This document shows, piece by piece, positions 1 through 8,798 of a DNA stretch of 64,000 nt (the stretch's first letter is position 1; each line of letters starts with the position of its first letter). The stretch is from Fodinibius sp036381435 (GTDB lineage: Bacteria; Bacteroidota; Rhodothermia; Balneolales; Balneolaceae): the NCBI GenBank assembly GCA_036381435.1, contig DASVCW010000004.1, forward strand, positions 69,653 through 133,652, in the 5' to 3' direction. A model generated the notes under the pieces. It saw only the letters and a list, made by a program, of their open reading frames with translations, searched no databases and was not told the DNA's origin. A program made the translations under genes and the position numbers.

Positions 1-651
1 GTGAAGGGCTATGAATATGAACCGGATCAGTATGTGATCATCGAGAAAGAGGATATTGAAAAGGTGCAGCCCAAGATGTCGAAGGCGATTGAAATTCGGG
101 GATTTGTGGATAAAAATGAAGCGCACCCGGCTTTGTACGACAAGCCTTATTTTATCGGTCCGGACAGTGAAACAACTGCAAAAACATATAGCCTGTTTCG
201 TCAGACGCTGGAAAAAAGTGGCAAGGTGGGGGTGGGGACGGTAGTGCTGCGTAATAAAGAATCTCCTGCGCTGCTTACCGTTCATGAAGGCGGGATCTTG
301 ATGTACAAGCTGCGGTATCCCAATCAGATGAGAAGCATGAAAGATGTACCGAATTTAGCCAACGGACAGGCGGATGAGGAGCAGTTAAAAATGGCGCAAA
401 CGCTGGTGGATTCCATGTCGAGGAAGTTCACGGAAATCGATCTGGAAAATGATTATTACAATGCCATGAAGGAGATGATAGAGGCTAAAGTGGAAGGCAA
501 AGAGGTTATCAGCGTTACCGAAGAGGAGGCAAAGCCGCGGGATATTATGACGGCGCTGAAGGAAAGTATCGAATCATCGAAAAAGCCTATGGAAAAGGCA
601 AAGGGCGAAGCCAAGAAGGAGAAAAAAGCATCCAAAGGAAAGACCGGTTAA
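1..651 (+). CDS. ku: Ku protein, 3' portion (5' end outside window)
   Basis: C-terminal 216 residues of a prokaryotic Ku homodimer subunit, which binds DNA double-strand ends and recruits ligase D for non-homologous end joining. The reading frame is open from base 1. The first residues (KGYEYEPDQYVIIEKEDIE) match the bacterial Ku motif that normally lies about 55 residues from the N terminus, so the GTG at base 1 is an internal valine and the true start is left of the window. The Ku core is followed by a lysine-rich tail (about residues 190-216), a common DNA-binding extension. ligD would be expected nearby but is not in the window. Family assignment is from motif recognition. Confidence 0.9.
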   Translation: MKGYEYEPDQYVIIEKEDIEKVQPKMSKAIEIRGFVDKNEAHPALYDKPYFIGPDSETTAKTYSLFRQTLEKSGKVGVGTVVLRNKESPALLTVHEGGILMYKLRYPNQMRSMKDVPNLANGQADEEQLKMAQTLVDSMSRKFTEIDLENDYYNAMKEMIEAKVEGKEVISVTEEEAKPRDIMTALKESIESSKKPMEKAKGEAKKEKKASKGKTG

Positions 652-863
652 CAAAAATATGTAGCACACCTTCAAGCTGTCCTACATCTTCTAGGCCGGT
701 TAGCAACATTAGTAGTTACCAAGCGTTAAATTTATATTCAAAAGTAGTTCCTCTTAGTGGTCCTTTGTGTCTTCTTGTGCAACTTGGTGATACCAGTTGC
801 TCCACTCGGAGAACTCAACAAAGCACTAAGTTATAGGAAGATAAATCCGATAATCGAAAGTTC
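652..863. other. intergenic gap, degenerate palindromic repeat
   Basis: No gene is visible. The stretch around 748-800 (cctttgtgtcttcttgtgc) resembles the degenerate repeats seen near 18457 and 53750. No convincing promoter was found. Confidence 0.4.
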
Positions 864-1454
864 ATGCGAATATTAGAACATCCGGCTTCAGGTTCCAAGA
901 AATTCGGTTCTAAAAGGGCTGATCATGGGGATAAAAATCCTGAAAAGGAGCGGCAGCTTAACCTGTTTTCTGTAGGGCGGATTTTGCAACTGCATCCGCA
1001 TTCCCCCTTCGAAAAGGCTTTGAAAATGGATGAAAACGGAAATGTAGCGGCGGCGAAAAGTTTGTATCACAAAGCGGTTGAAGCGGACGATATGCCGGCT
1101 GATGCCTATTGCAATCTTGGAATTTTGGAATCTCAGGCGGGTAATACGGCAAAAGCTATAAATTATCTTACATTAAGTTTGAAACATAATCCCCGCCATT
1201 TAGAGGCACATTTCAATTTGGCAAATCTGTTCGTTGAGGTTGGAAATTTAGACCTCGGAATACTGCACTACGAAGTTTGTACTGAAATTAAACCAGAGTT
1301 TTCTAACAGCTATTTCAATCTTGGTTTGTGCCTGGCGGAGGCGGACAGGTATGATGAAGCAATCGAGGTTTTCGACAAATACTGCCGGTTGGTATCGCCT
1401 GAAGAACGTGAACCCGCGATGGAGCTAATTGAAAAGCTGCGGGCAATGGGTTGA
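864..1454 (+). CDS. TPR repeat protein
   Basis: A 196-residue protein with a basic, low-complexity N terminus (about residues 1-40) and three to four tetratricopeptide repeats (about residues 45-180). The repeats show the A-Y-x-N-L-G and F-N-L-A-N-L helix signatures at roughly 34-residue spacing. TPR domains are protein-protein interaction scaffolds and the partner is unknown. There is no signal peptide, so it is probably cytoplasmic. No good Shine-Dalgarno precedes the ATG at 864, and the true start could be internal, for example the Met about 54 codons in. Its neighbours give no functional hint. Confidence 0.7.
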   Translation: MRILEHPASGSKKFGSKRADHGDKNPEKERQLNLFSVGRILQLHPHSPFEKALKMDENGNVAAAKSLYHKAVEADDMPADAYCNLGILESQAGNTAKAINYLTLSLKHNPRHLEAHFNLANLFVEVGNLDLGILHYEVCTEIKPEFSNSYFNLGLCLAEADRYDEAIEVFDKYCRLVSPEEREPAMELIEKLRAMG

Positions 1455-1522
1455 CCAACTTGGCCACAGATCTGCACGGATCGGTGCAGATTTCTATTTT
1501 TATTGACTGAGAATTAGGATAG

Positions 1523-1546
1523 ATCCTGAGGCAAGTTCAGGATCAT
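1523..1546. repeat. palindrome 'gatcctga...tcaggatc'
   Basis: A short perfect-arm hairpin, gatcctga-ggcaagt-tcaggatc. It belongs to a dispersed family also seen near 5457-5490 and 53809-53904. It lies between the TPR gene and the converging ABC-F gene and could act as a bidirectional terminator. Confidence 0.5.
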
Positions 1547-1588
1547 CGATCCAAAATTTATAATTCAAAATTCATCATTTAAAATTGC

Positions 1589-3478
1589 TTATGCTTTTTC
1601 TGATAGCTCAAACCAGCGCATAGTGTGTTCTTCGATCTCTTCAGTCAGTTCGCCATAGCGGGTTGATTTCTCCTGTAATTCTTCATGTTCAAGATTCCCG
1701 CTGCTGATCTCGGCTTCAAGTTCCTCTTTCTTTTCCTCAAGGGCCGCAATTTTATCCTCCAGTTTATTATATTCCTTGCGCTCGTTATAAGAGAGCTTCT
1801 CTTTTTTCGCCGGTTGCTGCCTGCCATTATTCCGGCCTTTATCCGCCGCTTTATTCTTCTTTTTCTTACGCTCTGATTCGGCTTTTTCAACCTTTTCGCG
1901 GTATTCCTGATAAGTGCCGTGATGGCTGCCGATCTTCCCATTGCCTTCGAACACAAAATAGTGTTCTACCAGTTTATCCATAAAAAAGCGGTCGTGCGAG
2001 ACAATGATCAGACAACCTCCGAAATTCTTAAGGAATTCTTCAAGTTTATTCAGCGTGAGCAGATCCAGATCGTTGGTGGGTTCATCCAGAATTAAGAAAT
2101 TGGGATTTTGAATGAGTACCATCATCAAGCCAAGGCGACGTTTTTCTCCGCCACTGAGCTTTGAAACAAGGGTGTATTGCATTTCCGGGGTGAACATAAA
2201 GTGCTCCAGAAATTGCGAGGCGGAAATCTTTTTACCATTCGCCAGTTCAATCACTTTGGCGGTTTCTTCAATCACATCAATAACGCGTTGATTTTCATCA
2301 AACTCGATGCCCTGCTGCCGGTAATGTCCGAACGCAACGGTTTCTCCCGTTCTTATCTTGCCCGAATCGGCGGCCTCTTTTCCGGTGATGATGTTGAGAA
2401 AAGTACTTTTTCCCACCCCGTTATTGCCGATAATTCCAATCCGTTCGCCCTTTTTAAACGTGTAATAAAAGCTGTCGATAATTTTTTGATCACCATAGCT
2501 TTTAGAAACATTTTTGAGCTCAAGAATTTTACCGCCTAATCGCTGCATATTAATTTCAAGGCGCAGCTTGGGATCGCTCTTCTTGGCGTTTGCTTTCTCT
2601 TTGGTCTCATGAAAAGCGTCAATGCGTGATTTTGATTTGCTGGTACGGGCTTTGGGCGAGCGGCGCATCCATTCCAGCTCTTGTTTGTAGAGCTGATTGG
2701 CTTTATGGAGTTCTTTCCGTTCAACCTCCCGGCGTTCGGCCCGTTTCTGCAGGAAATACTGGTAATTTCCGGTGTGATGATAGAGTTTCCCGCCTTCCAG
2801 CTCCAGAATATGATCACAAACACGATCCAGAAAGTAGCGATCATGCGTCACCATCAGCAGCGTCATATTGGTTTTTATCAGGTAGTCTTCCAGCCATTCG
2901 ATCATTTCAACATCGAGATGGTTGGTAGGCTCATCAAGGATGAGCAGGTCGGGTTTGTCGAGCAGCACGAAAGCCAGAGCTACCCGTTTGCGTTCGCCCC
3001 CGGAAAGTGTAGCAATGGACTGATCGAGATCATGAATACTCAACTTGCCGAGAATTTGCTCCATGCGCTGTTCATAACCCCAGGCATCGGCCGCTTCCAT
3101 AGCGGCTGAAGCTTCTTCAAAAGCTTTCTGTGTCTCTTCATTGAAGTTATCCGCCTGCTTTTGGGCCGCTTTTTCATAGGCTTCGATAAGCTGAACCATT
3201 TTGTTATCATTCTGAGAAATAAACTCGCGGATGGATAAACTTTCATCCAGATCGGGCTCTTGTTCCAGAAAGTCAACCTCAATGCCGTTTTGTAACATCA
3301 CTTTTCCTTCATCCGGCGGTTCATTGCCTGCTAAAATTTGCAACAGTGTTGATTTTCCGGTTCCATTTTCGGCAATAAGGGCGGTTTTATCACCTTTGGA
3401 AATGCCAAAAGAAAGTCCTTCAAATAGCACTTTGATGCCGTAATTCTTAGAAAGATCTTCTGTGGAAAGATAGGTCAT
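1589..3478 (-). CDS. uup: ABC-F family ATPase (Uup-like)
   Basis: A 629-residue protein with two fused ABC ATPase domains and no membrane segments, the ABC-F architecture. Domain 1 has Walker A at residues 36-46 (AENGTGKSTLL), the signature LSGGERKRVAL near 158 and Walker B LLILDEPTNHLD near 178. A basic linker (about 245-310) follows. Domain 2 has Walker A GNNGVGKSTFL near 351 and signature LSGGEKRRLGL. A lysine-rich coiled-coil tail (about 545-629) matches the DNA/RNA-binding C-terminal domain of Uup, and the length matches E. coli Uup (about 635). ABC-F proteins act on ribosomes and Uup also affects branched-DNA stability. The precise role here is inferred. Confidence 0.88.
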   Translation of the reverse strand: MTYLSTEDLSKNYGIKVLFEGLSFGISKGDKTALIAENGTGKSTLLQILAGNEPPDEGKVMLQNGIEVDFLEQEPDLDESLSIREFISQNDNKMVQLIEAYEKAAQKQADNFNEETQKAFEEASAAMEAADAWGYEQRMEQILGKLSIHDLDQSIATLSGGERKRVALAFVLLDKPDLLILDEPTNHLDVEMIEWLEDYLIKTNMTLLMVTHDRYFLDRVCDHILELEGGKLYHHTGNYQYFLQKRAERREVERKELHKANQLYKQELEWMRRSPKARTSKSKSRIDAFHETKEKANAKKSDPKLRLEINMQRLGGKILELKNVSKSYGDQKIIDSFYYTFKKGERIGIIGNNGVGKSTFLNIITGKEAADSGKIRTGETVAFGHYRQQGIEFDENQRVIDVIEETAKVIELANGKKISASQFLEHFMFTPEMQYTLVSKLSGGEKRRLGLMMVLIQNPNFLILDEPTNDLDLLTLNKLEEFLKNFGGCLIIVSHDRFFMDKLVEHYFVFEGNGKIGSHHGTYQEYREKVEKAESERKKKKNKAADKGRNNGRQQPAKKEKLSYNERKEYNKLEDKIAALEEKKEELEAEISSGNLEHEELQEKSTRYGELTEEIEEHTMRWFELSEKA

Positions 3479-3548
3479 AGACTTTTGTGAATGAAGAGGT
3501 GTAATAGCTGACTATAAAATAAAAACCATATAACTAATTTTTAAACAT

Positions 3549-3590
3549 AAAAAAAGCCTGCTTCTTTTAAGAAACAGGCTTTTGAATTTT
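3549..3590 (-). terminator. rho-independent terminator of the cold-shock gene
   Basis: On the minus strand a hairpin with arms AAGCCTGTTTCTT and GAAGCAGGCTT (one bulged base) is followed by a T-rich run. It starts about 12 bp after the stop codon of the cold-shock gene. Confidence 0.75.
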
Positions 3591-3601
3591 AACAATTCAG
3601 A

Positions 3602-3820
3602 TTATTTGTAGTCCAGACTTACTACGTTTGTAGCGCTTAAACCTTTTGGTGTTTCTTCAACATCAAATTCAACAGCTTCGCCGTCTTCCAGACCTTGATT
3701 ATAATCTAAGTTTTCAATGTTATTCCTGTGAACGAAGACGTCTTTACCGCCGTCGTCAGGTTTGATAAACCCAAAACCTTTTTGAGTATCAAAAAATTTT
3801 ATTGTGCCTTGTTGTGCCAT
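3602..3820 (-). CDS. csp: cold-shock domain protein (CspA family)
   Basis: A 72-residue single cold-shock domain, an OB-fold that binds single-stranded RNA/DNA and acts as an RNA chaperone. RNP1 (KGFGFI) and RNP2 (DVFVH) are both present. I place the start at MAQQGT (ATG at 3820). The frame stays open eight codons further upstream, but the usual Csp start context and family length favour this one. It is followed by a clear terminator and preceded by about 200 bp without a gene, compatible with the long structured leader common upstream of csp genes, so it is probably monocistronic. Confidence 0.93.
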   Translation of the reverse strand: MAQQGTIKFFDTQKGFGFIKPDDGGKDVFVHRNNIENLDYNQGLEDGEAVEFDVEETPKGLSATNVVSLDYK

Positions 3821-4025
3821 GTGTATTAAATGTATTTTATGCACCTATGGCTTCATGTAATGAAAGGATTTGGGTTAACGCCTCTTTCCAGAAATTTGCT
3901 GAATAGGTGGATTTGATTATATATAACAGCGTAAGTTAAGGGTATTACATACGAAAACCTATTTATTTCTAAAATCGTCAGAATAAATAGTTTTCGGTCT
4001 GCTTAAAATTCCTAAAGTAAAGCTC

Positions 4026-4397
4026 TTAGGCTACCGGTTTTCTGGTATAAGATGTACCGGGCGTAGTTTCGGTCATCAATGCCGCCCCTACTTCTAAAAT
4101 ACCAAATATCAGGTGAGGCAGATAAACCAAATCGGCAAATCCGAATAACCAGGGCGAGAGTGCAAGAAGCGCACCGGAAATTCCGTCCAGCCAAAGGTGA
4201 GTTGGCATAGACAGTATACGCACCGCACCTAATTCATAATTCGTTAACAAGCTGTAGAAAATAACGCCTGCTCCTAAAATAATGAATATCCAGGTTTCAG
4301 TACCGCCTCTTTCGAATTGAAATAACCAGGGGGCGATAATAAGTATAATTCCCATCGTATAGTCCAGCATGCCATGAGTACGGGTTGAAATCTTCAT
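4026..4397 (-). CDS. SPW-repeat membrane protein
   Basis: A 123-residue membrane protein with four hydrophobic segments arranged as a duplication. Each half carries the SPW-type motif (APWLF and SPWLFGF), typical of the SPW repeat family of uncharacterised bacterial inner-membrane proteins. The start is set by a strong Shine-Dalgarno (GAGGAGG) six bases before the ATG at 4397. An upstream in-frame ATG at 4403 abuts the Shine-Dalgarno and is too close. Function unknown. It stands alone between the cold-shock gene and tRNA-Leu. Confidence 0.8.
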   Translation of the reverse strand: MKISTRTHGMLDYTMGIILIIAPWLFQFERGGTETWIFIILGAGVIFYSLLTNYELGAVRILSMPTHLWLDGISGALLALSPWLFGFADLVYLPHLIFGILEVGAALMTETTPGTSYTRKPVA

Positions 4398-4480
4398 AAA
4401 CATCCTCCTCGTGATGTGATTAGCGATTTCTGTTGTATTATTTATAGCTTTGCCGGGCAAAAAAGTTTCGAAAAATAAAA

Positions 4481-4509
4481 TGCCAAGCTTTAAAAGCTTG
4501 GCATTTTTT
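4481..4509 (-). terminator. terminator after tRNA-Leu
   Basis: A perfect 10-bp stem (tgccaagctt / aagcttggca) with a 3-base loop, flanked by T-rich runs on both strands. It lies just 3' of tRNA-Leu on the minus strand. Confidence 0.8.
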
Positions 4510-4518
4510 AACCTTTAG

Positions 4519-4603
4519 TACCCTGGACTGGAGTCGAACCAGCACTCCCTAAACGGGAACTGACCCCTCAAGCCAGCGCGTCTACCAATTCCGCCACCAG
4601 GGC
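4519..4603 (-). tRNA. tRNA-Leu (GAG)
   Basis: An 85-nt class II tRNA. The acceptor stem GCCCTGG pairs with CCAGGGT (G-U at 1-72). The anticodon stem is CTGGC/GTCAG with loop TTGAGGG, giving anticodon GAG. There is a long variable arm, and the T loop GTTCGACTCC is intact. CCA is not encoded. Confidence 0.95.
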
Positions 4604-4750
4604 AAAAGAACGTCGAATTTTAAAGGCTCTAAATATAGAGTATTCTATATTCAAAAGACAGGCAATAATATAAAAATAAGTGAAATTCGAATGCTCAAAA
4701 TTTCAAAATTCAAAACAAAACGTTTGACTTGAGTCATTCGAGTTTTGAAC

Positions 4751-5293
4751 TTAACCACCCAATTGCTTCTTTACATACTCATTATCAGGATCCATTTTCT
4801 GAGCCTGCTCATAATAGGTCCTGGCTTTGGCGCTTTGTCCTGCGCGTTGCATCAAATCACCCATTAAAATCCAGTTTTCCACATCTTTGGGATTACTTCT
4901 GATGCGATCCAGCAAATAAGTGATGGCTTCATTTCCCTTATCACTCATGATCTTGTAGAGCACAATATTCCGGTGCGCCGCGGGTGAATCATCCAAATCT
5001 ATAGCCTTTTCAAAGTCTTTTTTGGCCGCTTCAAGATTCTCAAGCTGCAATTTGGCAAACCCCCTCAGGTTGTACAAGCCACTTTTTTCAGTATCCTTTC
5101 TAATAGCCTTATCCAATGCTTTAATGCTCTCTTCCCACTGGTTCAGCTTCTGCATCACCATAGCCTCGAGATGGTAACCATCCACCGATTCGGGTTCCAT
5201 TTTTTGAAGGTCCCGCGCGATATCCAGGGCATGATCGTAATCTTCATCCCGGAGTACGGCTAATCCTTCTTCTAATTGCTCTTCAAAATTCAT
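4751..5293 (-). CDS. TPR repeat protein
   Basis: A 180-residue soluble protein made almost entirely of tetratricopeptide repeats (four to five, about residues 5-175). Examples are the A-L-D-I-A-R-D segment near 20 and G-L-Y-N-L-R-G-F-A near 73, ending with a repeat that runs to the C terminus. There is no signal peptide or membrane segment. The ATG is followed by acidic residues (MNFEEQLEEG) and is a plausible start. The function is not identifiable beyond scaffold or adaptor. Downstream on the same strand are only tRNA-Leu and its terminator. Confidence 0.75.
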   Translation of the reverse strand: MNFEEQLEEGLAVLRDEDYDHALDIARDLQKMEPESVDGYHLEAMVMQKLNQWEESIKALDKAIRKDTEKSGLYNLRGFAKLQLENLEAAKKDFEKAIDLDDSPAAHRNIVLYKIMSDKGNEAITYLLDRIRSNPKDVENWILMGDLMQRAGQSAKARTYYEQAQKMDPDNEYVKKQLGG

Positions 5294-5364
5294 GTGTAAT
5301 AATTGCTTTGAAATTAAGTATTTGAAAGAATAGTACTAAAAAGAACCGTTGAAAAAATCTACTA

Positions 5365-5490
5365 TGTCATGCTGAACTTCGCCGTAGGCATCGCTTCGGG
5401 AGTTTCAGTATCTTTAGCCGGCTTCTTTTAGAGCTAAAGCATAATTGTTCACTATAGATCCTGATCCGCCAGCTGGCGGACAGGATGACA
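5365..5490. repeat. dispersed palindromic repeats
   Basis: Two repeat units lie in a 245-bp gap: a degenerate palindrome with 'catgctgaacttcg' near 5365-5411, and a hairpin at 5457-5490 (gatcctgatccgccagctgg and its return arm ggacaggatgac). Related units occur at 1523 and 53880. The frame across this stretch is not a credible gene. Confidence 0.55.
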
Positions 5491-5538
5491 TAGAGCTTTT
5501 CAGGAAGTTCACTAACAAAGATAAGGAAAGTTAAAGCT

Positions 5539-5805
5539 TTAGTCAGCCGTTTTTGCGCTCGAATTTTTATCATCCGTTACATCTTCAAATTCAGCCTCTT
5601 CAATGCCGTCAAATTTTGAATTGCCGGTAGCAGAATTTCGGTGCTTTTGCTGGTGGTTCTGATGCTGAGAAAAATTCTTAAAATTTTGATAAATAAAACT
5701 TTTTCTGCCTTGTCCGTTTTTCTGCGAAGAATTTAGAAAAAGCCGGCTGATAACCTTTACCAGAAGGTACATCAATACAAAAAATAAAAGGGTGCGAAAA
5801 ATCAT
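5539..5805 (-). CDS. small membrane-anchored hypothetical protein
   Basis: An 88-residue protein with one N-terminal hydrophobic helix (about residues 2-20, FRTLLFFVLMYLLVKVI). A polar, Q/N/H-rich cytoplasmic linker and an acidic tail (EEAEFEDV) follow. This resembles short DUF4834-type proteins of Bacteroidota, but I cannot confirm the family. It starts 4 bp after the stop of the deoxynucleoside kinase gene, so it is probably the last gene of the folB-folK-dNK operon. Confidence 0.6.
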   Translation of the reverse strand: MIFRTLLFFVLMYLLVKVISRLFLNSSQKNGQGRKSFIYQNFKNFSQHQNHQQKHRNSATGNSKFDGIEEAEFEDVTDDKNSSAKTAD

Positions 5806-5809
5806 TTAA

Positions 5810-6454
5810 TTAATCAGGAATGATGTGAATGTGTGTATTGCCGCGAATAGGTTGATTGAAAATCTGCTCCTCTATATAATCTAAGTGTTTTTCTTCATTT
5901 ACAAAATCAATCTTAGATGTATTAATGATTATGAGGGGTGATTTATTGTAATGATAAAAGAAATGATTATAGGCATCGCTCAAATCTTGCAGGTAAGGGC
6001 GCGTCATCTGCCGTTCGTAGTCGCGGCCGCGCTGCCGGATATTTTCCATGAGCCGGTCCACATTGGCCTCCAGGTAAATGACCAGATCGGGGCGGGCAGA
6101 AATTCCTGCCATAATATTGAAAATGGAATCATAAAGTGCCAATTCATCATCCTCAAGGTTGAGGCGCGCGAAAATGCGGTCTTTTTCAAAAATATAGTCT
6201 GAAACGGTTAACTGCTGAAACAGATCTTTACTCAGCATATTTTGTTGCTGTTTAAACCGGCTGGCCAAAAAAGCCATCTGGGTAGGAAAAGCATACCGCT
6301 CACGGTCTTCATAAAACTTAGGTAAAAAGGCATTATCTTCAAACTGTTCCAGCACGAGGCGGGCATTATGGCGCTCGGTCAGCAGTTTGGCTAAAGATGT
6401 TTTTCCTACGCCAATCACGCCTTCAATAGCGATAAATTCGAAAGTATTTGCCAT
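5810..6454 (-). CDS. deoxynucleoside kinase family protein
   Basis: A 214-residue kinase of the dNK/dCK-dGK family, which phosphorylates deoxynucleosides for salvage. The P-loop GVIGVGKTSLA lies near the N terminus, the DR-type motif is in EKDRIFAR, and the LID arginines are in RQRGRDYERQM. The substrate (dA, dG or dC) cannot be read from sequence. I chose the ATG at 6454. A TTG nine bases upstream would overlap folK. It lies 2 bp downstream of folK, so it is translationally linked to the folate genes. Coupling of folate and deoxynucleotide supply is a plausible but inferred logic. Confidence 0.85.
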   Translation of the reverse strand: MANTFEFIAIEGVIGVGKTSLAKLLTERHNARLVLEQFEDNAFLPKFYEDRERYAFPTQMAFLASRFKQQQNMLSKDLFQQLTVSDYIFEKDRIFARLNLEDDELALYDSIFNIMAGISARPDLVIYLEANVDRLMENIRQRGRDYERQMTRPYLQDLSDAYNHFFYHYNKSPLIIINTSKIDFVNEEKHLDYIEEQIFNQPIRGNTHIHIIPD

Positions 6455-6456
6455 GT

Positions 6457-6945
6457 TTACCAACGCAGAGTCGTTTTCTTGTATCTCAAAGCCGGTGCCT
6501 CAGAAATAAGTTGTGCGACAGGAGTACGCGTTTTGGGATCAATCCATTGTGGGAAGAGTTCTTCAAGAGGCATTAGCACAAATAACCGTTTATGATATTC
6601 AGGATGTGGAATGATAAGGTTATCTGTTTGAATCACCAAGTCGTTGTAAGAGATAATATCAAGGTCAATGGTGCGGTTTCCCCATTTCGGATGCTTGGAA
6701 CTGCGCCCGTGCAGTTGTTCAAAGCCTTTGAACTTTTTAATCAGCACTTTTGGATTTAACGATGTGTTTATAACAACTACGGCGTTATAAAAATCATCGA
6801 TTGGCGGACCAACCGGTTCGGTGATATAAATAGATGATGCCCGAACTTCTTCTTGTGAAAGATCATTTAAAAATTGTTTAGCATCTGATAAATGTTGCTT
6901 ACGCCGCCCGATATTAGAACCCAGCGCTACCACTACCGTTGCCAT
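6457..6945 (-). CDS. folK: 2-amino-4-hydroxy-6-hydroxymethyldihydropteridine pyrophosphokinase
   Basis: A 162-residue HPPK, which transfers pyrophosphate from ATP to 6-hydroxymethyl-7,8-dihydropterin in folate synthesis. Seen in the sequence: N-terminal ALGSNIG, the mid-region EPVGPP and the HPPK signature KWGNRTIDLDI, with HKRLFVLMPLEEL following. I chose the ATG giving MATVVVALGSN. This overlaps the end of folB by 13 bp, indicating translational coupling. An upstream TTG in frame is less likely. Its partner genes folB (previous enzyme) and the kinase are directly adjacent. Confidence 0.93.
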   Translation of the reverse strand: MATVVVALGSNIGRRKQHLSDAKQFLNDLSQEEVRASSIYITEPVGPPIDDFYNAVVVINTSLNPKVLIKKFKGFEQLHGRSSKHPKWGNRTIDLDIISYNDLVIQTDNLIIPHPEYHKRLFVLMPLEELFPQWIDPKTRTPVAQLISEAPALRYKKTTLRW

Positions 6946-7292
6946 GTCATACAAATTTTTGAATAAGCGGTTTTTACGTCAAGTTGAGGATGAAGTTTTT
7001 TAACGACTACTTTTAACTCTTTAACTGAGGGAAAGCTCTCAAAAAGCCGGTCGCCTATTCGTTTAGCCAGCGTTTCAATTAATTTTACGGATGAACCGTC
7101 CATTACCGATTTTACCGCTGCTACTGCTTCCTGATAATCAATAGTATCACTGAGCTTGTCACTGCCGCCGGCTTTGCGAAAATCTGCCGAAAAAGTTAAA
7201 TCGACTTCAAAATCATTGCCGTTACGGCGTTCTTCCTCAAAATATCCGTGAAATGCATGAAAGCACAGGCCTTTAAGAGTCAGTGTTTCCAT
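6933..7292 (-). CDS. folB: dihydroneopterin aldolase
   Basis: A 119-residue FolB, which cleaves 7,8-dihydroneopterin to 6-hydroxymethyl-dihydropterin and glycolaldehyde. The N-terminal FHAFHGYFEEER carries the substrate-binding glutamate region. The C-terminal VVVKKLHP contains the catalytic lysine typical of the family. Length matches known FolB (about 120). It starts 4 bp downstream of the dnaA stop codon on the same strand and overlaps folK, so the pteridine genes appear to be read with or just after dnaA. Confidence 0.92.
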   Translation of the reverse strand: METLTLKGLCFHAFHGYFEEERRNGNDFEVDLTFSADFRKAGGSDKLSDTIDYQEAVAAVKSVMDGSSVKLIETLAKRIGDRLFESFPSVKELKVVVKKLHPQLDVKTAYSKICMTWQR

Positions 7293-7296
7293 TGAT

Positions 7297-8745
7297 TTAT
7301 AAAGTAGCTACTTCAATTTTTTGATGAAGTTCCTCGACCATTCGTTTATGTTTTGCCGTGGTTTGCATACGTTCTTCAACGGTTGAAATTGCATGGATTA
7401 CGGTTGAATGATCACGGCCGCCAAAATGAAGGCCGATGGTTTTTAGGCTTGAATCAGTAAATTTTTTCGAGAGATACATAGCAATTTGACGTGCTTCTAC
7501 AATTTCCTGCTTTCGGGTTTTCTCACGGACCTTGTTGGTATCAATCCCAAAATACTCGCATACGTAACTTTGAATCTGGTCGATAGAAATTGTGGTATGC
7601 GATTCTTTAATCATATCTTTTAACACGCGCTTGGCCATCTGAGGTTCAATTTCATCCACATGCTGAAGTGAAGAAAAGGCCAGCAGCTTAATGATAGCGC
7701 CTTCGAGATCGCGAACATTCGACTTAAAATTATGAGCGATGAACTCAAGAACATCATGCGGCAGCTCAATACCGTTGTCATTGGCTTTACGTTCCAAAAT
7801 AGCGTAACGGGTTTCATATTCAGGAATCTGCAGGTCGGCACTCAATCCCCAGCTAAAGCGTGAAATAAGGCGTTCTTCAATATCGGGAATTTCGCGGGGA
7901 GCGCGGTCACTGCTTAAAATAATCTGTTTTCCATCTTGGTGCAGGGCATTAAAAATGTGAAAGAATTCTTCCTGTGTTTTCTCCTTTCCACTAAAAAACT
8001 GGATGTCATCGACAATCAACACATCAATCTGCCGGTAAAACATGGTAAATTCGCTGGCCCGGTTATTACGGATCGCCTGAACAAATTCGTTCGTAAAACC
8101 TTCAGATGAGATATAAAGTACCGCTAAATCATGGCCGTTTTCCTGCTTTACCTTATTACCGATGCTTTGAATAAGGTGTGTTTTGCCCAGGCCGGTACCG
8201 CCGTAAATAAAGAAAGGGTTGAAGGAGTTGCTACCGGGATTTTCGGCAATAGCCATTGCGGCAGAACGGGCGAGACGATTACAGTCGCCTTCAATATAAC
8301 GTTCAAAAACGTAACTGGAGTTTAAGTTGGAATCAATCTTGGTTTTACGGATGCCGGGAATTACAAAAGGGTTTTCAATCTTGCCGGGGCTTTCGGAAAA
8401 CCGGTTCACCTCTTGCCCCCGGTCCTGGCTGGGCGGCATGGGTTGCTGGGGTAAACGAATGGACCGATTGTCTGTCTTATTATCAGACTTTTCAACGACT
8501 ACAGAATATTCCAGTTTGCCGTTTTCTCCCAAAACTTTTGCCAGCGTTGATCGCAGCATTCCATAATAATGCTCCTCCAGCCATTCGTACCAAAACTGGC
8601 TCGGCACTTGTATGGTTAAGGTATCGTTTTCGAGTTTAACAGGGTCAATCGGTTCGAACCACGATTTGTACTTTTGATAACTGATATTATCCTTAATAAT
8701 TTCCAGGCACTGCTCCCATGCAGTATTGGCAGAAATTTTACTCAA
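7297..8745 (-). CDS. dnaA: chromosomal replication initiator DnaA
   Basis: Replication initiator and AAA+ ATPase of 482 residues. Domain I (SANTAWEQCLEIIKDNISYQ) is at the N terminus, followed by a variable linker. The AAA+ core has Walker A GGTGLGKTHLIQ and Walker B VLIVDDIQFF. The C-terminal DNA-binding helix-turn-helix has the signature GGRDHSTVIHA. I set the start at TTG 8745 (then SKISANTAWEQ), preceded by AGGAG. The open frame extends 42 codons further, but that extension crosses a consensus DnaA box (8799) and does not resemble DnaA. The neighbouring box cluster supports an origin here. Confidence 0.95.
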   Translation of the reverse strand: MSKISANTAWEQCLEIIKDNISYQKYKSWFEPIDPVKLENDTLTIQVPSQFWYEWLEEHYYGMLRSTLAKVLGENGKLEYSVVVEKSDNKTDNRSIRLPQQPMPPSQDRGQEVNRFSESPGKIENPFVIPGIRKTKIDSNLNSSYVFERYIEGDCNRLARSAAMAIAENPGSNSFNPFFIYGGTGLGKTHLIQSIGNKVKQENGHDLAVLYISSEGFTNEFVQAIRNNRASEFTMFYRQIDVLIVDDIQFFSGKEKTQEEFFHIFNALHQDGKQIILSSDRAPREIPDIEERLISRFSWGLSADLQIPEYETRYAILERKANDNGIELPHDVLEFIAHNFKSNVRDLEGAIIKLLAFSSLQHVDEIEPQMAKRVLKDMIKESHTTISIDQIQSYVCEYFGIDTNKVREKTRKQEIVEARQIAMYLSKKFTDSSLKTIGLHFGGRDHSTVIHAISTVEERMQTTAKHKRMVEELHQKIEVATL

Positions 8746-8798
8746 AGCTTGATAATCTCCTCTAAAGGTTATAAATGCTGGTGACCTCACCCCTATAG

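Noticed and set aside
5367..5573. 68-codon minus-strand frame upstream of the small membrane protein
   Set aside because: Made of dispersed palindromic repeat sequence, overlapping the end of a more plausible gene in another frame.
7620..7841. Short frames inside dnaA and other core genes
   Set aside because: Shadows of well-identified genes in other frames.
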